Part shown: piece after piece, positions 1-9,151 of the stretch
Position numbering within the stretch: position 1 is the stretch's first letter
Layout: the number at the start of each line of letters is the position of its first letter
Source of the DNA: Bacteroides sp. CAG:545
Lineage (GTDB): Bacteria; Bacteroidota; Bacteroidia; Bacteroidales; UBA932
Length of the DNA: 44,987 nucleotides
Direction of reading: 5' to 3'
Assembly (NCBI GenBank): GCA_000432515.1
Contig: HF995995.1
Coordinates: forward strand, 88,241-133,227
Position numbers and translations under genes: made by a program
The notes under the pieces: generated by a model
Told to the model about the DNA's origin: nothing
What the model saw: only the letters and a program-made list of their open reading frames with translations
Database searches by the model: none

Positions 1-713
1 TGCTGAACCTCACCTGTTACACGCGCATCGAGGTTCAGGATGATGTGGTCCTTAGGATGCACATTCCTGATGGTCTGGGTCAATGCCGCTGTAGAGCCGT
101 CGAGTGACCTCTCTCCGTCTATCTGTACATAGAGTTCTGTAGCGGTGAAGTATCCCTGCCTGTCCAGGTTGTTTCCGCTTTCATTCTTGCTCCAGGTAAG
201 GAAGTCATTGTCATTGGCCGAAACCTTGATGTTGAAGGTGCTGAGCTCGGTGATGAACGTGTCGGTGCATTTTACCGAAACCATCGCGTTCTTCAATGAA
301 CACTTTACATTGACAGGAGACGTGGCGCCTGCTACTACTGAAAAGTTCTGGACACCCTCGAAGAGAGGCTGGTCCCAGGCTGCTGTCTTTCCTTCCGGCG
401 AGCCTGCCGTGATCTGGTACGAACCTGTAGGAAGTTCGATGGCCTTGTCCAGAATGTCGCTGTAGGAGTAAGTCTGAGTGCCGCCTCCTTCGAGGTTGCT
501 CTCGATCTTGACTACGAAGGAATTCACATCTGCCAGCTCAGCGGGAGTCGCTTTGGTAGCTGCGGTAGATATGTCGATGTCATTCATCTGTCCGTCGGCA
601 ACTACTGATTTGAGGACGAAGAAGCCCTTGTCCGAGGTGCTCTCAACATTTGTCTCCTTGCATCCTGTCAGGACTGCGGCGACTGCCATTATGGAGAAGA
701 TTGTACGTTTCAT
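1..713 (-). CDS. DUF4493-type lipoprotein, C-terminus cut by window edge
   Basis: The reading frame starts at the ATG whose complement lies at 711-713 and stays open to the left edge, so about 237 residues are visible and the C-terminus is missing. The N-terminus (MKRTIFSIMAVAAVLTGC) is a lipoprotein signal peptide with the lipobox Cys at residue 18, so the protein should be membrane-anchored and possibly surface exposed. The following region (an 'SFVVKIES' strand, then 'IELPTGSYQITAGSPEG' and 'FSVVAGATSPVNVKC') matches my memory of the DUF4493 beta-sandwich found in Bacteroidetes lipoproteins of unknown function. The gene lies 28 bp downstream of another DUF4493-type gene on the same strand and has no promoter of its own that I can see, so the two are probably cotranscribed. 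The molecular function is unknown. The lipoprotein call is firm; the family call is from pattern recognition only. Confidence 0.8.
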   Translation of the reverse strand, partial: MKRTIFSIMAVAAVLTGCKETNVESTSDKGFFVLKSVVADGQMNDIDISTAATKATPAELADVNSFVVKIESNLEGGGTQTYSYSDILDKAIELPTGSYQITAGSPEGKTAAWDQPLFEGVQNFSVVAGATSPVNVKCSLKNAMVSVKCTDTFITELSTFNIKVSANDNDFLTWSKNESGNNLDRQGYFTATELYVQIDGERSLDGSTAALTQTIRNVHPKDHIILNLDARVTGEVQ

Positions 714-741
714 ATGTATTTTTCTTTTTATCTGGGTTGGG

Positions 742-2895
742 TTATTCATAAATCAGTTCAATATCATCCACATACAGTGAACTTCCGAAGTGTCCGGCCT
801 GTGAAGAATTGCCTGCCACCTCGAGTGTGCTGTTGGCGTTGATGCCAGGGCTGCCAGAAGAAGAAGACTTGAAGCTTATGTAGATGCTCGCTGCCTTCCT
901 GGTGATGTCATTCCAGTCCAGTGTAGTGCTGTATTCTGTCCATTCTGCGGCTGCCGGGCCTTCGGTGTCCTCCTTCACGGCTATTACATTGCCCTCTGCA
1001 TCCTTGAACTCCACCTTGACATAGAATTTCTCGCTGCCTTTCGGGGAGAACTTGTATTTGAAAGTGAATTTGTCAGGCCTGCTCGTGAAAGCGTGTCCGT
1101 CAGACGAGTGGTTTCCGGAATCGTCCGCCTTGCCGATGAACAACTCGCCCGGGTATGACGTGCCGGAAGCGACAGCGTCAGTGTTGAATTTGCCGACATT
1201 GACAGTATATATGTGCGCGGATTTTGTGCCGCTTGTGCAGTCTGGAGAGTAAGCCACTGTCGGGAATGACTTTACGCTAGTCTTTGTCGTGGCCAAAATG
1301 CTTGTAGGCATACTCCTCTTGCTTGTTACGGCCCACCAGCTGCTGCCAGCATCTGCGTAAGGCAGATACCAGTCGAGGGTCCTGTCGCTGGACAACTTCA
1401 CTGAGATCTTTATCGTTTCTGTAGTCCAGTCCTCGAAACCCTTGTTGCCCACCTGAGCATCCGCCTCGGTTCTGACCTTGACGATATCAGTGCTGTTGTA
1501 CGGATTCTTGTTGTAAATCGCCCTTACCTCGTATTCTGAGTCCGGAGCAAGGCCGGAAATCTTCCCGTAGGAAATGGTGTTCCCGGAAACGGTGCCCTCT
1601 GCATTGGTCCAGCTTCCTCCGTCCAGCCTGTACTGGAGAGTATATTTCTCAGGCTTGCCGGTCTGGACATCGAGAGATACGCCTCTGAAACTTCTCGCGA
1701 AGGCATTGGCCCCTGAGATGTTCAGTGTAGCCGAATTCTTGTTCATGAGGAAGGAGAACTCGTCGGAAACGGCCTGCGCCCCGTTTTTGTCCTCCACGGT
1801 GAGCTTGAACTTGCCCTCGAAAGGCACGGCCTCATACTGGACCTTGTCAGTCATTCCGCTGAAGTCAATGTAGGAGAATCTCGTCTCAGGCGTCATCTTG
1901 AGTATCTGGATGCCGAGTGCCGAGAACTTCGCCCTGGTAGCCGCATCGAGTGCGGTAAGGTCCAGACGTTCAGCGAATCCCTTGGCTTTCAGGTACTCGG
2001 AGGTGATGTCGAGCCACGCGTGGGCAAAACCCGCAGGCGTATTGATGTCCACGAGAGTGCCGCTCAGGTCGTCGCCCTCGAAGAATGTCACCTGTCCCGC
2101 CTTCAGCCTGTCGCCGAGCTTGATGACCGGAGCCTCGGTCGCGAAGTCCGTAGGATCCATGTCAATGTTCTTTTCAATGACTTCAGTGCTCTTGTCAATG
2201 ATGATGTTCACTGAAATCTTGCCGATGAAAGGCTTGGTGTCCAGATTTACGGTGATGAAGTCATTCGGCTCAGCCTGAATCTCGGTATGGAAGTACTTCA
2301 TCTTCGCATTCGCCTCAGCAGCAAAGAGTTTGAGGGTCAATGTCCCAGCAGGAATGAAGCCGGCTCTGGTCTCGTTCCCGGTGAATCCGAGAGTGTCTGT
2401 CACATTGGCCTTGTCCGTCGAAACTGACGCGCAATACCTTGAATAATAGGTCTTCAGGGACTCGCCGTAGTTTACCGCGAACTTTACGTTGGCAAGTTTG
2501 GCAGTCCCGGAAATGTTCACTCTCATCTGTCCCTTGTCGATGGTGAAAGGAACTTTTGCCTGATAGAATGCCGCATTGAATCCGGCTTTCAGCGAGTCGC
2601 CGTGGAAAGCGGAAAGTGAGTAGTCGCCTGCGTTAAGTCTGATTTTCTTTGAAGTCGAGTTAGCGTAAGTGTCTCTGTAGAGTCTTGTATTGTTCGCTTT
2701 CTTGAAGATCTCCACGGTGAAATCATCAATGGCAGGCAGAGTCTCCTCTGCTACTGATTTCGTGTGATGTGTGCCGTCTGTGTCGATAGATAGAATCACT
2801 TCTGTCTGTCCGTCTGCGACCTCCACTCCGGAAGTGCCGCAGGATGCTGCAAAAGCAGCTAATGCACAAACTGACAATGCTTTGTAGTAATTCAT
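742..2895 (-). CDS. DUF4493 lipoprotein with fibronectin-like and C-terminal PCMD-like domains
   Basis: This 717-residue protein begins MNYYKALSVCALAAFAASCG, a lipoprotein signal with the modified Cys at residue 19. Residues 25-230 form a DUF4493-like region ('FTVEIFKKANNTRLYRDTY', 'IRLNAGDYSLSAFHGDS'), related in style to the next gene downstream. A middle part of Ig or fibronectin-III type follows ('YTLQYRLDGGSWTNAEG', 'GLAPDSEYEVRAIYN', about residues 415-480). The C-terminal 230 residues begin 'NKGFEDWTT' and end with 'SLYVDDIELIYE', the layout of the putative carbohydrate-binding PCMD module in Bacteroidetes surface proteins. Secretion and anchoring are supported by sequence. A glycan- or matrix-binding role is inferred from the family and not shown. 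A -7 box lies 29 bases upstream of the start. It heads a two-gene minus-strand unit. Confidence 0.85.
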   Translation of the reverse strand: MNYYKALSVCALAAFAASCGTSGVEVADGQTEVILSIDTDGTHHTKSVAEETLPAIDDFTVEIFKKANNTRLYRDTYANSTSKKIRLNAGDYSLSAFHGDSLKAGFNAAFYQAKVPFTIDKGQMRVNISGTAKLANVKFAVNYGESLKTYYSRYCASVSTDKANVTDTLGFTGNETRAGFIPAGTLTLKLFAAEANAKMKYFHTEIQAEPNDFITVNLDTKPFIGKISVNIIIDKSTEVIEKNIDMDPTDFATEAPVIKLGDRLKAGQVTFFEGDDLSGTLVDINTPAGFAHAWLDITSEYLKAKGFAERLDLTALDAATRAKFSALGIQILKMTPETRFSYIDFSGMTDKVQYEAVPFEGKFKLTVEDKNGAQAVSDEFSFLMNKNSATLNISGANAFARSFRGVSLDVQTGKPEKYTLQYRLDGGSWTNAEGTVSGNTISYGKISGLAPDSEYEVRAIYNKNPYNSTDIVKVRTEADAQVGNKGFEDWTTETIKISVKLSSDRTLDWYLPYADAGSSWWAVTSKRSMPTSILATTKTSVKSFPTVAYSPDCTSGTKSAHIYTVNVGKFNTDAVASGTSYPGELFIGKADDSGNHSSDGHAFTSRPDKFTFKYKFSPKGSEKFYVKVEFKDAEGNVIAVKEDTEGPAAAEWTEYSTTLDWNDITRKAASIYISFKSSSSGSPGINANSTLEVAGNSSQAGHFGSSLYVDDIELIYE

Positions 2896-2923
2896 CAGTT
2901 TTCTTTTATAATTATACGAATTA

Positions 2924-2931
2924 CAAAGATA
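2924..2931 (-). promoter_or_regulatory. Bacteroidetes -7 box for the DUF4493 pair
   Basis: Read on the minus strand the sequence is TATCTTTG, a match to TAnnTTTG, 29 bases upstream of the ATG at 2895. I see no clear TTG at the -33 position, so the box alone carries the call. Confidence 0.5.
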
Positions 2932-3039
2932 TATATTTTTTTTAATTGTGAAATTCGAGTTGAGGTTTCAGGAATTCGCATTGTTTTTTCCAAAAGGGAC
3001 AGAAGATGGACAGAATAACATAATTGAAAAAATTATGAT

Positions 3040-3047
3040 TATATTTG
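3040..3047 (+). promoter_or_regulatory. Bacteroidetes -7 box for the 3077 gene
   Basis: TATATTTG matches TAnnTTTG and lies 29 bases before the ATG at 3077. An ATG in the same frame at 2948 lies upstream of this box, which argues that 2948 is not the start. The -33 element is weak. Together with the minus-strand box at 2924-2931 this makes a divergent promoter region. Confidence 0.5.
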
Positions 3048-3076
3048 TGGAATGCAGAATTTGCACTCTTTGCATA

Positions 3077-5359
3077 ATGAACAAGAAAGCTATATATATA
3101 TGTACAGCGGTGCTTGCCGCTCTTGTGGCGTTTGTCATAGGAGCTGTGGTCGTGCTGTACTCGGACAAGACGGAAACTTCTTCGATTGATAAGGAGGAAC
3201 TGCTGCAGAAGGCACGTTCAGCCCGTCCGCTTATGAGTGCGGTGCCGTCAGATGCCGCGCTCGTGTTCTATGGGGACAAACTGAAAAGTTCATTGGAAGT
3301 GTTGGAAGACAGCACCTATCTCGTGGGCACGCTGTTCTCCGGAACCGGCAAGTCCAATTTCGGAGGGTGGCTCTCGAAATTGAGCAAATTCATTGACACA
3401 GAGGCTCCTTCGGGCCTGAAAAGTGCGGAAACAGTAGTGTCAATGCACTATAGCGGGGATCTTGCTCCTCTGCTCGTGGTGGATGCCGGTAGGATTTCGC
3501 AGGATTCTCCAGTACAGAAACTGTTTGCTCTGGCTGACTCTTCATCGGTGTCACATCTGGTGATAGACCTGACGGACAACCGTGAATCGCCTCTGAAAAA
3601 GCATTGCCTCATAGCATTCTCTCCGTCTGAGACTCTGCTCAAATCCTGTTCAAGACATATAGAATATGGTGTTTCGCTCTTGGATGACGAAAGCCTTTCC
3701 GCCGCTGTCTATGGCACTTCCGGAAACAAGGCGCTGTTCGTTAGCGGAAACTATGTGGACAAGCTGGCCGGCTCATTCCTGTCCCGCCAGCGCAGAAGCG
3801 GCAGCCGTTTCCTGAAAACGTACGCGGAATGGACAGGCATTACCCTCACATCGGCAGATGAAAAGACTTTGACCATGACAGGTCGCTCGTTCTCGGTGGA
3901 CAGTCCGGCCTATTTCAGCAATATCTACAGGAATCTGCTTCCGGGCGAGTCCCTTTTCCAGGAAATAGTACCGGCCGGAGTCCGTTCAGTGTACTCGGTC
4001 CAGGTGGCTGATGCTCAGGCATATTCAGACAGAATGGAGAAATATGTCGATGCAGTGGGGAAGCTCGACAGCCGCAGAGCCAGATGGACGGCCTTGAAAA
4101 AGGAGTCCGGAATATCTCCCGATGCGTGGTACAAGGCATTGGCTGTCAGGGAAGTGGCTGTGGCTGAAGTGCCGTCCGGTTCCGGCTTCGGGAAGGTGAT
4201 ACTTGTCCGTCCCGGCAAGCAGGACCTCTCCGTGATTTTCAGGGGAAGCGGAATCACCAGCCTCCGCTCTTACGACGGCAAGCCGATTGCTTATCCGTTC
4301 AGAGGCTTTGCTTCCAGTGTGTTCGGCGATATGTTCAATGTCCCGGATTCGGTATATATCTATAGGAACGGATGGATAATCGCAGGCGAGGAACGTTCTC
4401 TCGAGGCGTTTGCGCCTGAAAAATACAAGACATTGGCCTCATTCCTCTCTGATGCGGGTGCCGGCAGGATAATCAGCCGTGAGGGAACGGCATTCCAGGC
4501 ATATTATTCCGCATCTGCCTCTCCGGACGAGTTCGCGTCGCTTTTCTCCAAGAACATCTCCGCTTCGGCCTGCAGGATTCTCGACAAGGTGACCTCATGT
4601 CCTATGACATTGGCCATATATCCTGGAGAAGATGCGAGGATGGAATTCAGTGTCGCCCGTATGGAATACACCGGGGCGAAGGATGAAGTCCCTGTAATGA
4701 AGAAAGATACCGTGGTGACAGTGCCGTCCGGTCCGTTCAAGGTGAAGAACTGCGGTACTGGAAAGACCAATCTCTTCTCCCAGCAGAAGAATATGTATCT
4801 GACCCTGAAGGAAGAGAACGGAAAGGGTATATGGGGCGTTCCGTTCCAGACTCCGATATGCGGGGCCGTGGAAACCATCGATTACTTCGGCAACGGGAAA
4901 CTTCAGTTCCTCTTCGCCTCAGGCAGCAGCCTTTACCTCATCGACAGGCTCGGACGGTTCGTGAAGCCGTTCCCTGTGGATCTGGGCAAGGAAATCCTGC
5001 TCGGACCAGCCGTCTTTGACTTTACAGGCGCGCACGGATACAATGTCCTGGTGCTGCACAAGGACAATACTATAGCTATGTATGACCTCCACGCCAAGAA
5101 ACCTTCTTCGTGGAAAGACATAAAATCAGACGAAACAATCAAATCATTGCCGGAACTTCTTGTGGCGGGGAACCGTAAATACTGGATTGTCAGGACATCT
5201 GTCAGGACGCTCATATACGGTTTCTATGGCGGAAATCCTGTTCTGTCTCCGGACGGGAACAAGATGCTCAGCCCCGATACGGAGGTTTCAGTCAATGACA
5301 AGAGACAGGTGACCGCACGTTGTTATGACGGGAAAGAGCGGTCATTTAAACTTCAATAG
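3077..5359 (+). CDS. Membrane-anchored hypothetical protein (DUF3352-like at best)
   Basis: I chose the ATG at 3077 (760 residues). The protein then begins MNKKAIYICTAVLAALVAFV, a clean signal-anchor helix, and the -7 box at 3040-3047 lies just upstream. The longer frame from 2948 would add 43 residues with no recognisable signal. After the single N-terminal membrane segment the rest appears soluble and extracytoplasmic. It includes 'SAVPSDAALVFYGDKLKSS', which resembles the opening of DUF3352-type proteins, and a C-terminal third with strand patterns such as 'GNGKLQFLFASGSSLYLIDRLGR' split over propeller-like repeats. The function is unknown. It lies 6 bp upstream of the acyl-CoA synthetase-like gene, so the two probably share a transcript. 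Confidence 0.75.
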   Translation: MNKKAIYICTAVLAALVAFVIGAVVVLYSDKTETSSIDKEELLQKARSARPLMSAVPSDAALVFYGDKLKSSLEVLEDSTYLVGTLFSGTGKSNFGGWLSKLSKFIDTEAPSGLKSAETVVSMHYSGDLAPLLVVDAGRISQDSPVQKLFALADSSSVSHLVIDLTDNRESPLKKHCLIAFSPSETLLKSCSRHIEYGVSLLDDESLSAAVYGTSGNKALFVSGNYVDKLAGSFLSRQRRSGSRFLKTYAEWTGITLTSADEKTLTMTGRSFSVDSPAYFSNIYRNLLPGESLFQEIVPAGVRSVYSVQVADAQAYSDRMEKYVDAVGKLDSRRARWTALKKESGISPDAWYKALAVREVAVAEVPSGSGFGKVILVRPGKQDLSVIFRGSGITSLRSYDGKPIAYPFRGFASSVFGDMFNVPDSVYIYRNGWIIAGEERSLEAFAPEKYKTLASFLSDAGAGRIISREGTAFQAYYSASASPDEFASLFSKNISASACRILDKVTSCPMTLAIYPGEDARMEFSVARMEYTGAKDEVPVMKKDTVVTVPSGPFKVKNCGTGKTNLFSQQKNMYLTLKEENGKGIWGVPFQTPICGAVETIDYFGNGKLQFLFASGSSLYLIDRLGRFVKPFPVDLGKEILLGPAVFDFTGAHGYNVLVLHKDNTIAMYDLHAKKPSSWKDIKSDETIKSLPELLVAGNRKYWIVRTSVRTLIYGFYGGNPVLSPDGNKMLSPDTEVSVNDKRQVTARCYDGKERSFKLQ

Positions 5360-5365
5360 AAAATT

Positions 5366-7021
5366 ATGGAATTTCAATCAGTTAACAAGCTTCTCGAGAA
5401 AAGTTTCAGAGAGAACTGGGATCGTCCCGCATTGTCCAACTACAAGGGCCAGGACCTGGCCTATAGGGATGTAGCGAGAAGAATCGCCAAACTGCATATC
5501 GCCTTCGAGCAGTGCGGTCTGGAAAAAGGTGACAAAGTGGCAATCTGCTCACGCAACCAGGCGAACTGGGGCGTAAGTTTTTTGGCGGCATTGACTTACG
5601 GTGCTGTTCCTGTGCCTATTCTTCACGAATTCAAGCCGGGCAACATCCACTATCTCGTGAACCATTCTGAGGCGAAGGTGCTCTTCGTGGATGATGTCAT
5701 CTGGGAGAACCTTTCAGAGGCGGAAATGCCGGGACTTTATGTGGTCGTGCAGATAAACAATTTCAATTTCCTCTATTCCAAGACGGAAGAAATGTCCCAG
5801 GTACGTCAGCATCTGAACGAGAGCTTCGGCCACAAGTATCCGAACAATTTCGGACCGGAAGACCTTGACTACTACGAAGACAAGGCCGATGAACTGGCAG
5901 TGATCAACTATACTTCAGGAACTTCAGGCTTCTCCAAAGGCGTCATGGTTCCGTACCGTGCTCTCTGGTCGAATATCGAATTCGCCCATGTCCAGGCGAT
6001 GCCGCAGCTCGACAACAATACAGAGGTAGTGTCAATGCTTCCTTCAGCCCACATGTACGGCATGATGTTCGAGTTCCTGTTCGAAATGACGATCGGCGCC
6101 CACGTGCACTTCCTTACTCGAGTTCCGAGTCCGAAGATCATCATGCAGGCATTTGCCGACATCAAGCCGCACATCATTATCGCTGTGCCGCTCATCATCG
6201 AGAAGGTCTATAAGTCCAAGCTCAAGCCTATTCTCGACAGGAACAAGATGATAATGAACCTCCCTATCATCGACAAGGTGATACAGAAGAAGATCCTGCA
6301 GGAACTTGTCAATGCCTTCGGCGGACGTTTCTATGAGGTCATCATCGGCGGCGCAGCCTTCAACCCTGAAGTGGAGAGGTTCTTCCACAAGATAGGCTTC
6401 CCGTTCACGGTAGGTTACGGAATGACCGAATGTGCTCCTATCATCGGCTATGCTGACTGGAAAGATGCCAAACTCTATTCTTGCGGAAAACAGGTGCTCA
6501 ATATGGAAATCCGCATTGACTCGCCTGATCCTCAGAACATTCCGGGCGAAGTCCTGGTGAAAGGCGCCAATGTGTTCCTCGGCTATTACAAGAATGAAGA
6601 GGCTACCAAGAACGTGCTCGGAGAGGACGGCTGGTTCCACACCGGAGATATGGGTGTGATGGACAGCGACGGCTATCTCTTCCTGAAAGGCAGGAGCAAG
6701 TGTATGATACTCGGCCCGTCCGGCCAGAATATCTATCCTGAAGAAATAGAGGGAGTTGTGAACAATGTTACCTACGTGGTGGATTCACTCGTGATCGAAG
6801 ACCACGGCGCATTGGTATCTCTCATCTACCCTGACTACCATCAGGCAGAGCTCGATGGCCTGTCCAAATCGCAGCTCGAAGCGAAACTTGTAGAGACGCT
6901 TCCGGAAATCAACAAGCAGATTCCTAACTATGCCAAGATTTCCAAAATGGAGTTCATGCCGGAAGATTTCGAGAGAACACCTAAGAGAAGCATCAAACGC
7001 TATCTCTATCAGAGAAACTAA
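5366..7021 (+). CDS. AMP-dependent synthetase/ligase (long-chain acyl-CoA synthetase type)
   Basis: A 551-residue ANL-superfamily enzyme that should activate a carboxylic acid, probably a fatty acid, as acyl-AMP and transfer it to CoA. Motifs visible in order: the phosphate-binding loop 'INYTSGTSGFSKGVM' near residue 180, the motif 'VGYGMTECAPIIGY' near residue 350, and the hinge region 'GWFHTGDMGVMDSDGYLFLKGRSK' near residue 420. The C-terminal lid contains 'PSGQNIYPEEIEG' and the late Lys region 'TPKRSIKRYLYQRN'. Length and motif order fit cytosolic or membrane-associated long-chain acyl-CoA ligases of Bacteroidetes. The exact substrate cannot be read from sequence. The start is 6 bp after the stop of the upstream gene. 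Confidence 0.9.
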   Translation: MEFQSVNKLLEKSFRENWDRPALSNYKGQDLAYRDVARRIAKLHIAFEQCGLEKGDKVAICSRNQANWGVSFLAALTYGAVPVPILHEFKPGNIHYLVNHSEAKVLFVDDVIWENLSEAEMPGLYVVVQINNFNFLYSKTEEMSQVRQHLNESFGHKYPNNFGPEDLDYYEDKADELAVINYTSGTSGFSKGVMVPYRALWSNIEFAHVQAMPQLDNNTEVVSMLPSAHMYGMMFEFLFEMTIGAHVHFLTRVPSPKIIMQAFADIKPHIIIAVPLIIEKVYKSKLKPILDRNKMIMNLPIIDKVIQKKILQELVNAFGGRFYEVIIGGAAFNPEVERFFHKIGFPFTVGYGMTECAPIIGYADWKDAKLYSCGKQVLNMEIRIDSPDPQNIPGEVLVKGANVFLGYYKNEEATKNVLGEDGWFHTGDMGVMDSDGYLFLKGRSKCMILGPSGQNIYPEEIEGVVNNVTYVVDSLVIEDHGALVSLIYPDYHQAELDGLSKSQLEAKLVETLPEINKQIPNYAKISKMEFMPEDFERTPKRSIKRYLYQRN

Positions 7022-7062
7022 GAATCTGTTCAACAAACAGTTTCTGACAATCATGTAGCCTT

Positions 7063-7473
7063 ATGCAGAAATTTGACCGCAGCTATCTGAAAATGGCTGA
7101 AATATGGGCGGAAAACTCATATTGCAAACGCCGCAAAGTCGGTGCGCTCATCGTGAAGAACAATATGATCATTTCGGACGGATACAACGGTACTCCGTCG
7201 GGATTCGAGAACGTGTGCGAGGATGAAAACGGCGTCACCAAGCCGTATGTCCTTCACGCTGAGGCCAATGCCATAACCAAAGTGGCGAAGTCCGGAAACA
7301 GCAGCGAGGATTCCACCCTCTATGTTACGGCTTCCCCTTGCCTCGAATGCTCCAAGCTCATCATTCAGGCCGGCATCAAGCGTGTGGTCTATAAAGATGC
7401 ATACAGGCTGCAGGATGGTCCTGACCTGCTGAAAAAGGCGGGCATAGAAGTGGAACAAGTGGATGTCGGTTAG
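7063..7473 (+). CDS. Deoxycytidylate (dCMP) deaminase, zinc-dependent
   Basis: A 136-residue member of the cytidine/deoxycytidylate deaminase fold that should convert dCMP to dUMP and so supply thymidylate synthesis. The zinc and catalytic motif is complete: His65-Ala-Glu67 ('LHAEANA') and Cys93-x-x-Cys96 ('SPCLECSK'). The 'VGALIVKNNMIISDGYNGTPSGFEN' region is typical of the dCMP deaminase/ComEB group and different from tRNA adenosine deaminases. Length is within the usual 130-190. It lies 41 bp after the acyl-CoA synthetase gene and 9 bp before the S41 protease gene, and thymidylate kinase lies about 2.8 kb downstream, a sensible nucleotide-metabolism context. Confidence 0.92.
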   Translation: MQKFDRSYLKMAEIWAENSYCKRRKVGALIVKNNMIISDGYNGTPSGFENVCEDENGVTKPYVLHAEANAITKVAKSGNSSEDSTLYVTASPCLECSKLIIQAGIKRVVYKDAYRLQDGPDLLKKAGIEVEQVDVG

Positions 7474-7482
7474 CGGTTAATC

Positions 7483-9069
7483 ATGGATAAGATGACTGGA
7501 AAAGATAAGATGAGCTCGCTCAGCGCGGTGCTCGGAATTGTGCTCGGTGTGCTTGCTACAGTGCTGACGTTCAATATCGTCAACAAGCATAACAAGCTGA
7601 ATGCCAACTATGCTGCCTGGCAGAAACTGAATCTGATCCTGCAGCAGGTGGACAAGAACTATGTCGATACTGTGGACGTGAAGAAAGTCACGGACGCGGC
7701 TGTGACAGCGGCACTTGCATCCCTCGACCCGTATTCCATCTACCTTCCGCCTGTCGATCTGGAGAAATCCGAGACTGAGCTTGCCGGGAATTTCGACGGC
7801 ATCGGCATCCAGTTCAATGTCCCGAATGACACGGCCGTAGTTCTGGAAGTCATTCCCGGAGGTCCTTCAGAAAAAGTCGGACTCCAGCCGGGCGACCGCA
7901 TCCTGAAAGTGGATGACCGCAATATCGCCGGCGTGAAGTATCCTCAGGACAGTATGGTCTGCCGGATGAAAGGCCAGGCAGGTACACAGGTCCAGATCCT
8001 GGTAAAGCGTGGAAGCGAGACCATTCCTTTCAATATTAAGAGAGGAAAAATCCCCGTACACTGTGTAGATGCGTCGTTCATGATAAACGACACCACCGGA
8101 TATATCCGACTTTCCAAGTTCACGCGCACCACTTACGAAGAATTCAATGCTTCTGCCAAGTCTCTGCTTGACAAGGGGATGAAACATCTGATTTTCGACA
8201 TCAGGGACAATTCGGGCGGCTATTTCGACCAGGCACTCCTGCTTGCGGACCAGTTCCTGGAAAAAGATGCGGAAATAGTTTACCTTCAGGGACTTCACCG
8301 CGCCAAGAAGAACTTTCAGGCGGACGGAAAAGGCATCTTGAAGGATGTCTCCCTTTCTGTTCTCATCAATGAATCCTCCGCTTCCTCCAGCGAGATTTTC
8401 GCCGGAGCCATTCAGGACAATGACAGGGGAACCATCGTGGGCCGCCGCTCTTACGGCAAGGGACTTGTTCAGGAACCGATATATTTCACTGACGGCTCAG
8501 CGGTAAGACTTACGGTAGCCCGTTTCTATACCCCGTCAGGAAGATGTATCCAGAAACCGTATTCAGATGATTATCAGTACGATATCTATAAACGATATGC
8601 CGATGGTGAAATGTTCGACAAGGACAGTATCAAGGTGGACAAGAACGAAGTCTATCACACGGTAGGCGGCCGCACCGTATATGGCGGAGGCGGCATTGTC
8701 CCTGACGTTTTCGTGCCGGTGGACACTACGTCGGCTACCCGTTTCTTCATCAAGTGCAACAAGAAGGCTACCCAGATGCGTTTCGCTTCGTCCATCTTCG
8801 ACAAATACGGCAAGCAGTTGTCCGCCATTGACAATTATGCTTCATTGGAGGCATATCTGGACGGTCTGGATATTCCGTCGAAGTTCAGGGCCTATGCTGC
8901 CAAGACAGACGGCATTGTTCCGGCTCCGGGCGAATGGGAGGAGACATGCCCTTATCTGTTGCCGCAGCTCCGTGCTCTCGTGGGAAGATACTCCAAGCTT
9001 GGGGACAATGCATTCTATCGCATATACTTGCGCATTGACCCTGTGCTGAAAGCTGCATTGCCGGAGTAA
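7483..9069 (+). CDS. S41 family C-terminal processing peptidase (CtpA/Prc type)
   Basis: A 528-residue periplasmic serine protease anchored by one N-terminal membrane helix ('LSAVLGIVLGVLATVLTFNIV', residues 13-33). A PDZ domain follows around residues 95-180 ('GIGIQFNVPNDTAVVLEVIPGGPSEKVGLQPGDRIL'). The S41 catalytic core carries the Ser/Lys dyad region: the 'NESSASSSEIFAGA' serine loop (residues 296-309) and Lys326 in 'GRRSYGKGLVQ'. The 180-residue tail after 'RLTVARFYTPSGRCIQKPY' is common in Bacteroidetes homologues. It should cleave secreted or lipoprotein substrates at their C-termini; the targets are unknown. It starts 9 bp after the dCMP deaminase gene. Confidence 0.93.
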   Translation: MDKMTGKDKMSSLSAVLGIVLGVLATVLTFNIVNKHNKLNANYAAWQKLNLILQQVDKNYVDTVDVKKVTDAAVTAALASLDPYSIYLPPVDLEKSETELAGNFDGIGIQFNVPNDTAVVLEVIPGGPSEKVGLQPGDRILKVDDRNIAGVKYPQDSMVCRMKGQAGTQVQILVKRGSETIPFNIKRGKIPVHCVDASFMINDTTGYIRLSKFTRTTYEEFNASAKSLLDKGMKHLIFDIRDNSGGYFDQALLLADQFLEKDAEIVYLQGLHRAKKNFQADGKGILKDVSLSVLINESSASSSEIFAGAIQDNDRGTIVGRRSYGKGLVQEPIYFTDGSAVRLTVARFYTPSGRCIQKPYSDDYQYDIYKRYADGEMFDKDSIKVDKNEVYHTVGGRTVYGGGGIVPDVFVPVDTTSATRFFIKCNKKATQMRFASSIFDKYGKQLSAIDNYASLEAYLDGLDIPSKFRAYAAKTDGIVPAPGEWEETCPYLLPQLRALVGRYSKLGDNAFYRIYLRIDPVLKAALPE

Positions 9070-9076
9070 ATAATTT

Positions 9077-9106
9077 TTTGATAATGGCGAAACTTTGGTA
9101 TTTTTG
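9077..9106 (+). promoter_or_regulatory. Promoter of alr
   Basis: TTTG at 9077-9080, 18 bases, then TATTTTTG at 9099-9106 (TAnnTTTG). This is the best-formed -33/-7 pair in the housekeeping block. It lies about 45 bases upstream of the alr ATG and so probably starts an alr-tmk-DoxX transcript. Confidence 0.65.
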
Positions 9107-9151
9107 TAATTCTGATGATAGAATAAACCGGTCGTTTGCCGGACTGACAGA

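Noticed and set aside
2948..3076. Upstream in-frame start giving an 803-residue protein
   Set aside because: The added 43 residues lie across the -7 box at 3040-3047 and have no signal sequence, while the ATG at 3077 begins a clean signal-anchor.
6044..6640. Minus-strand ORF of 198 codons over the acyl-CoA synthetase-like gene
   Set aside because: It is antisense to a complete gene with all ANL motifs, and its translation has no recognisable domain.
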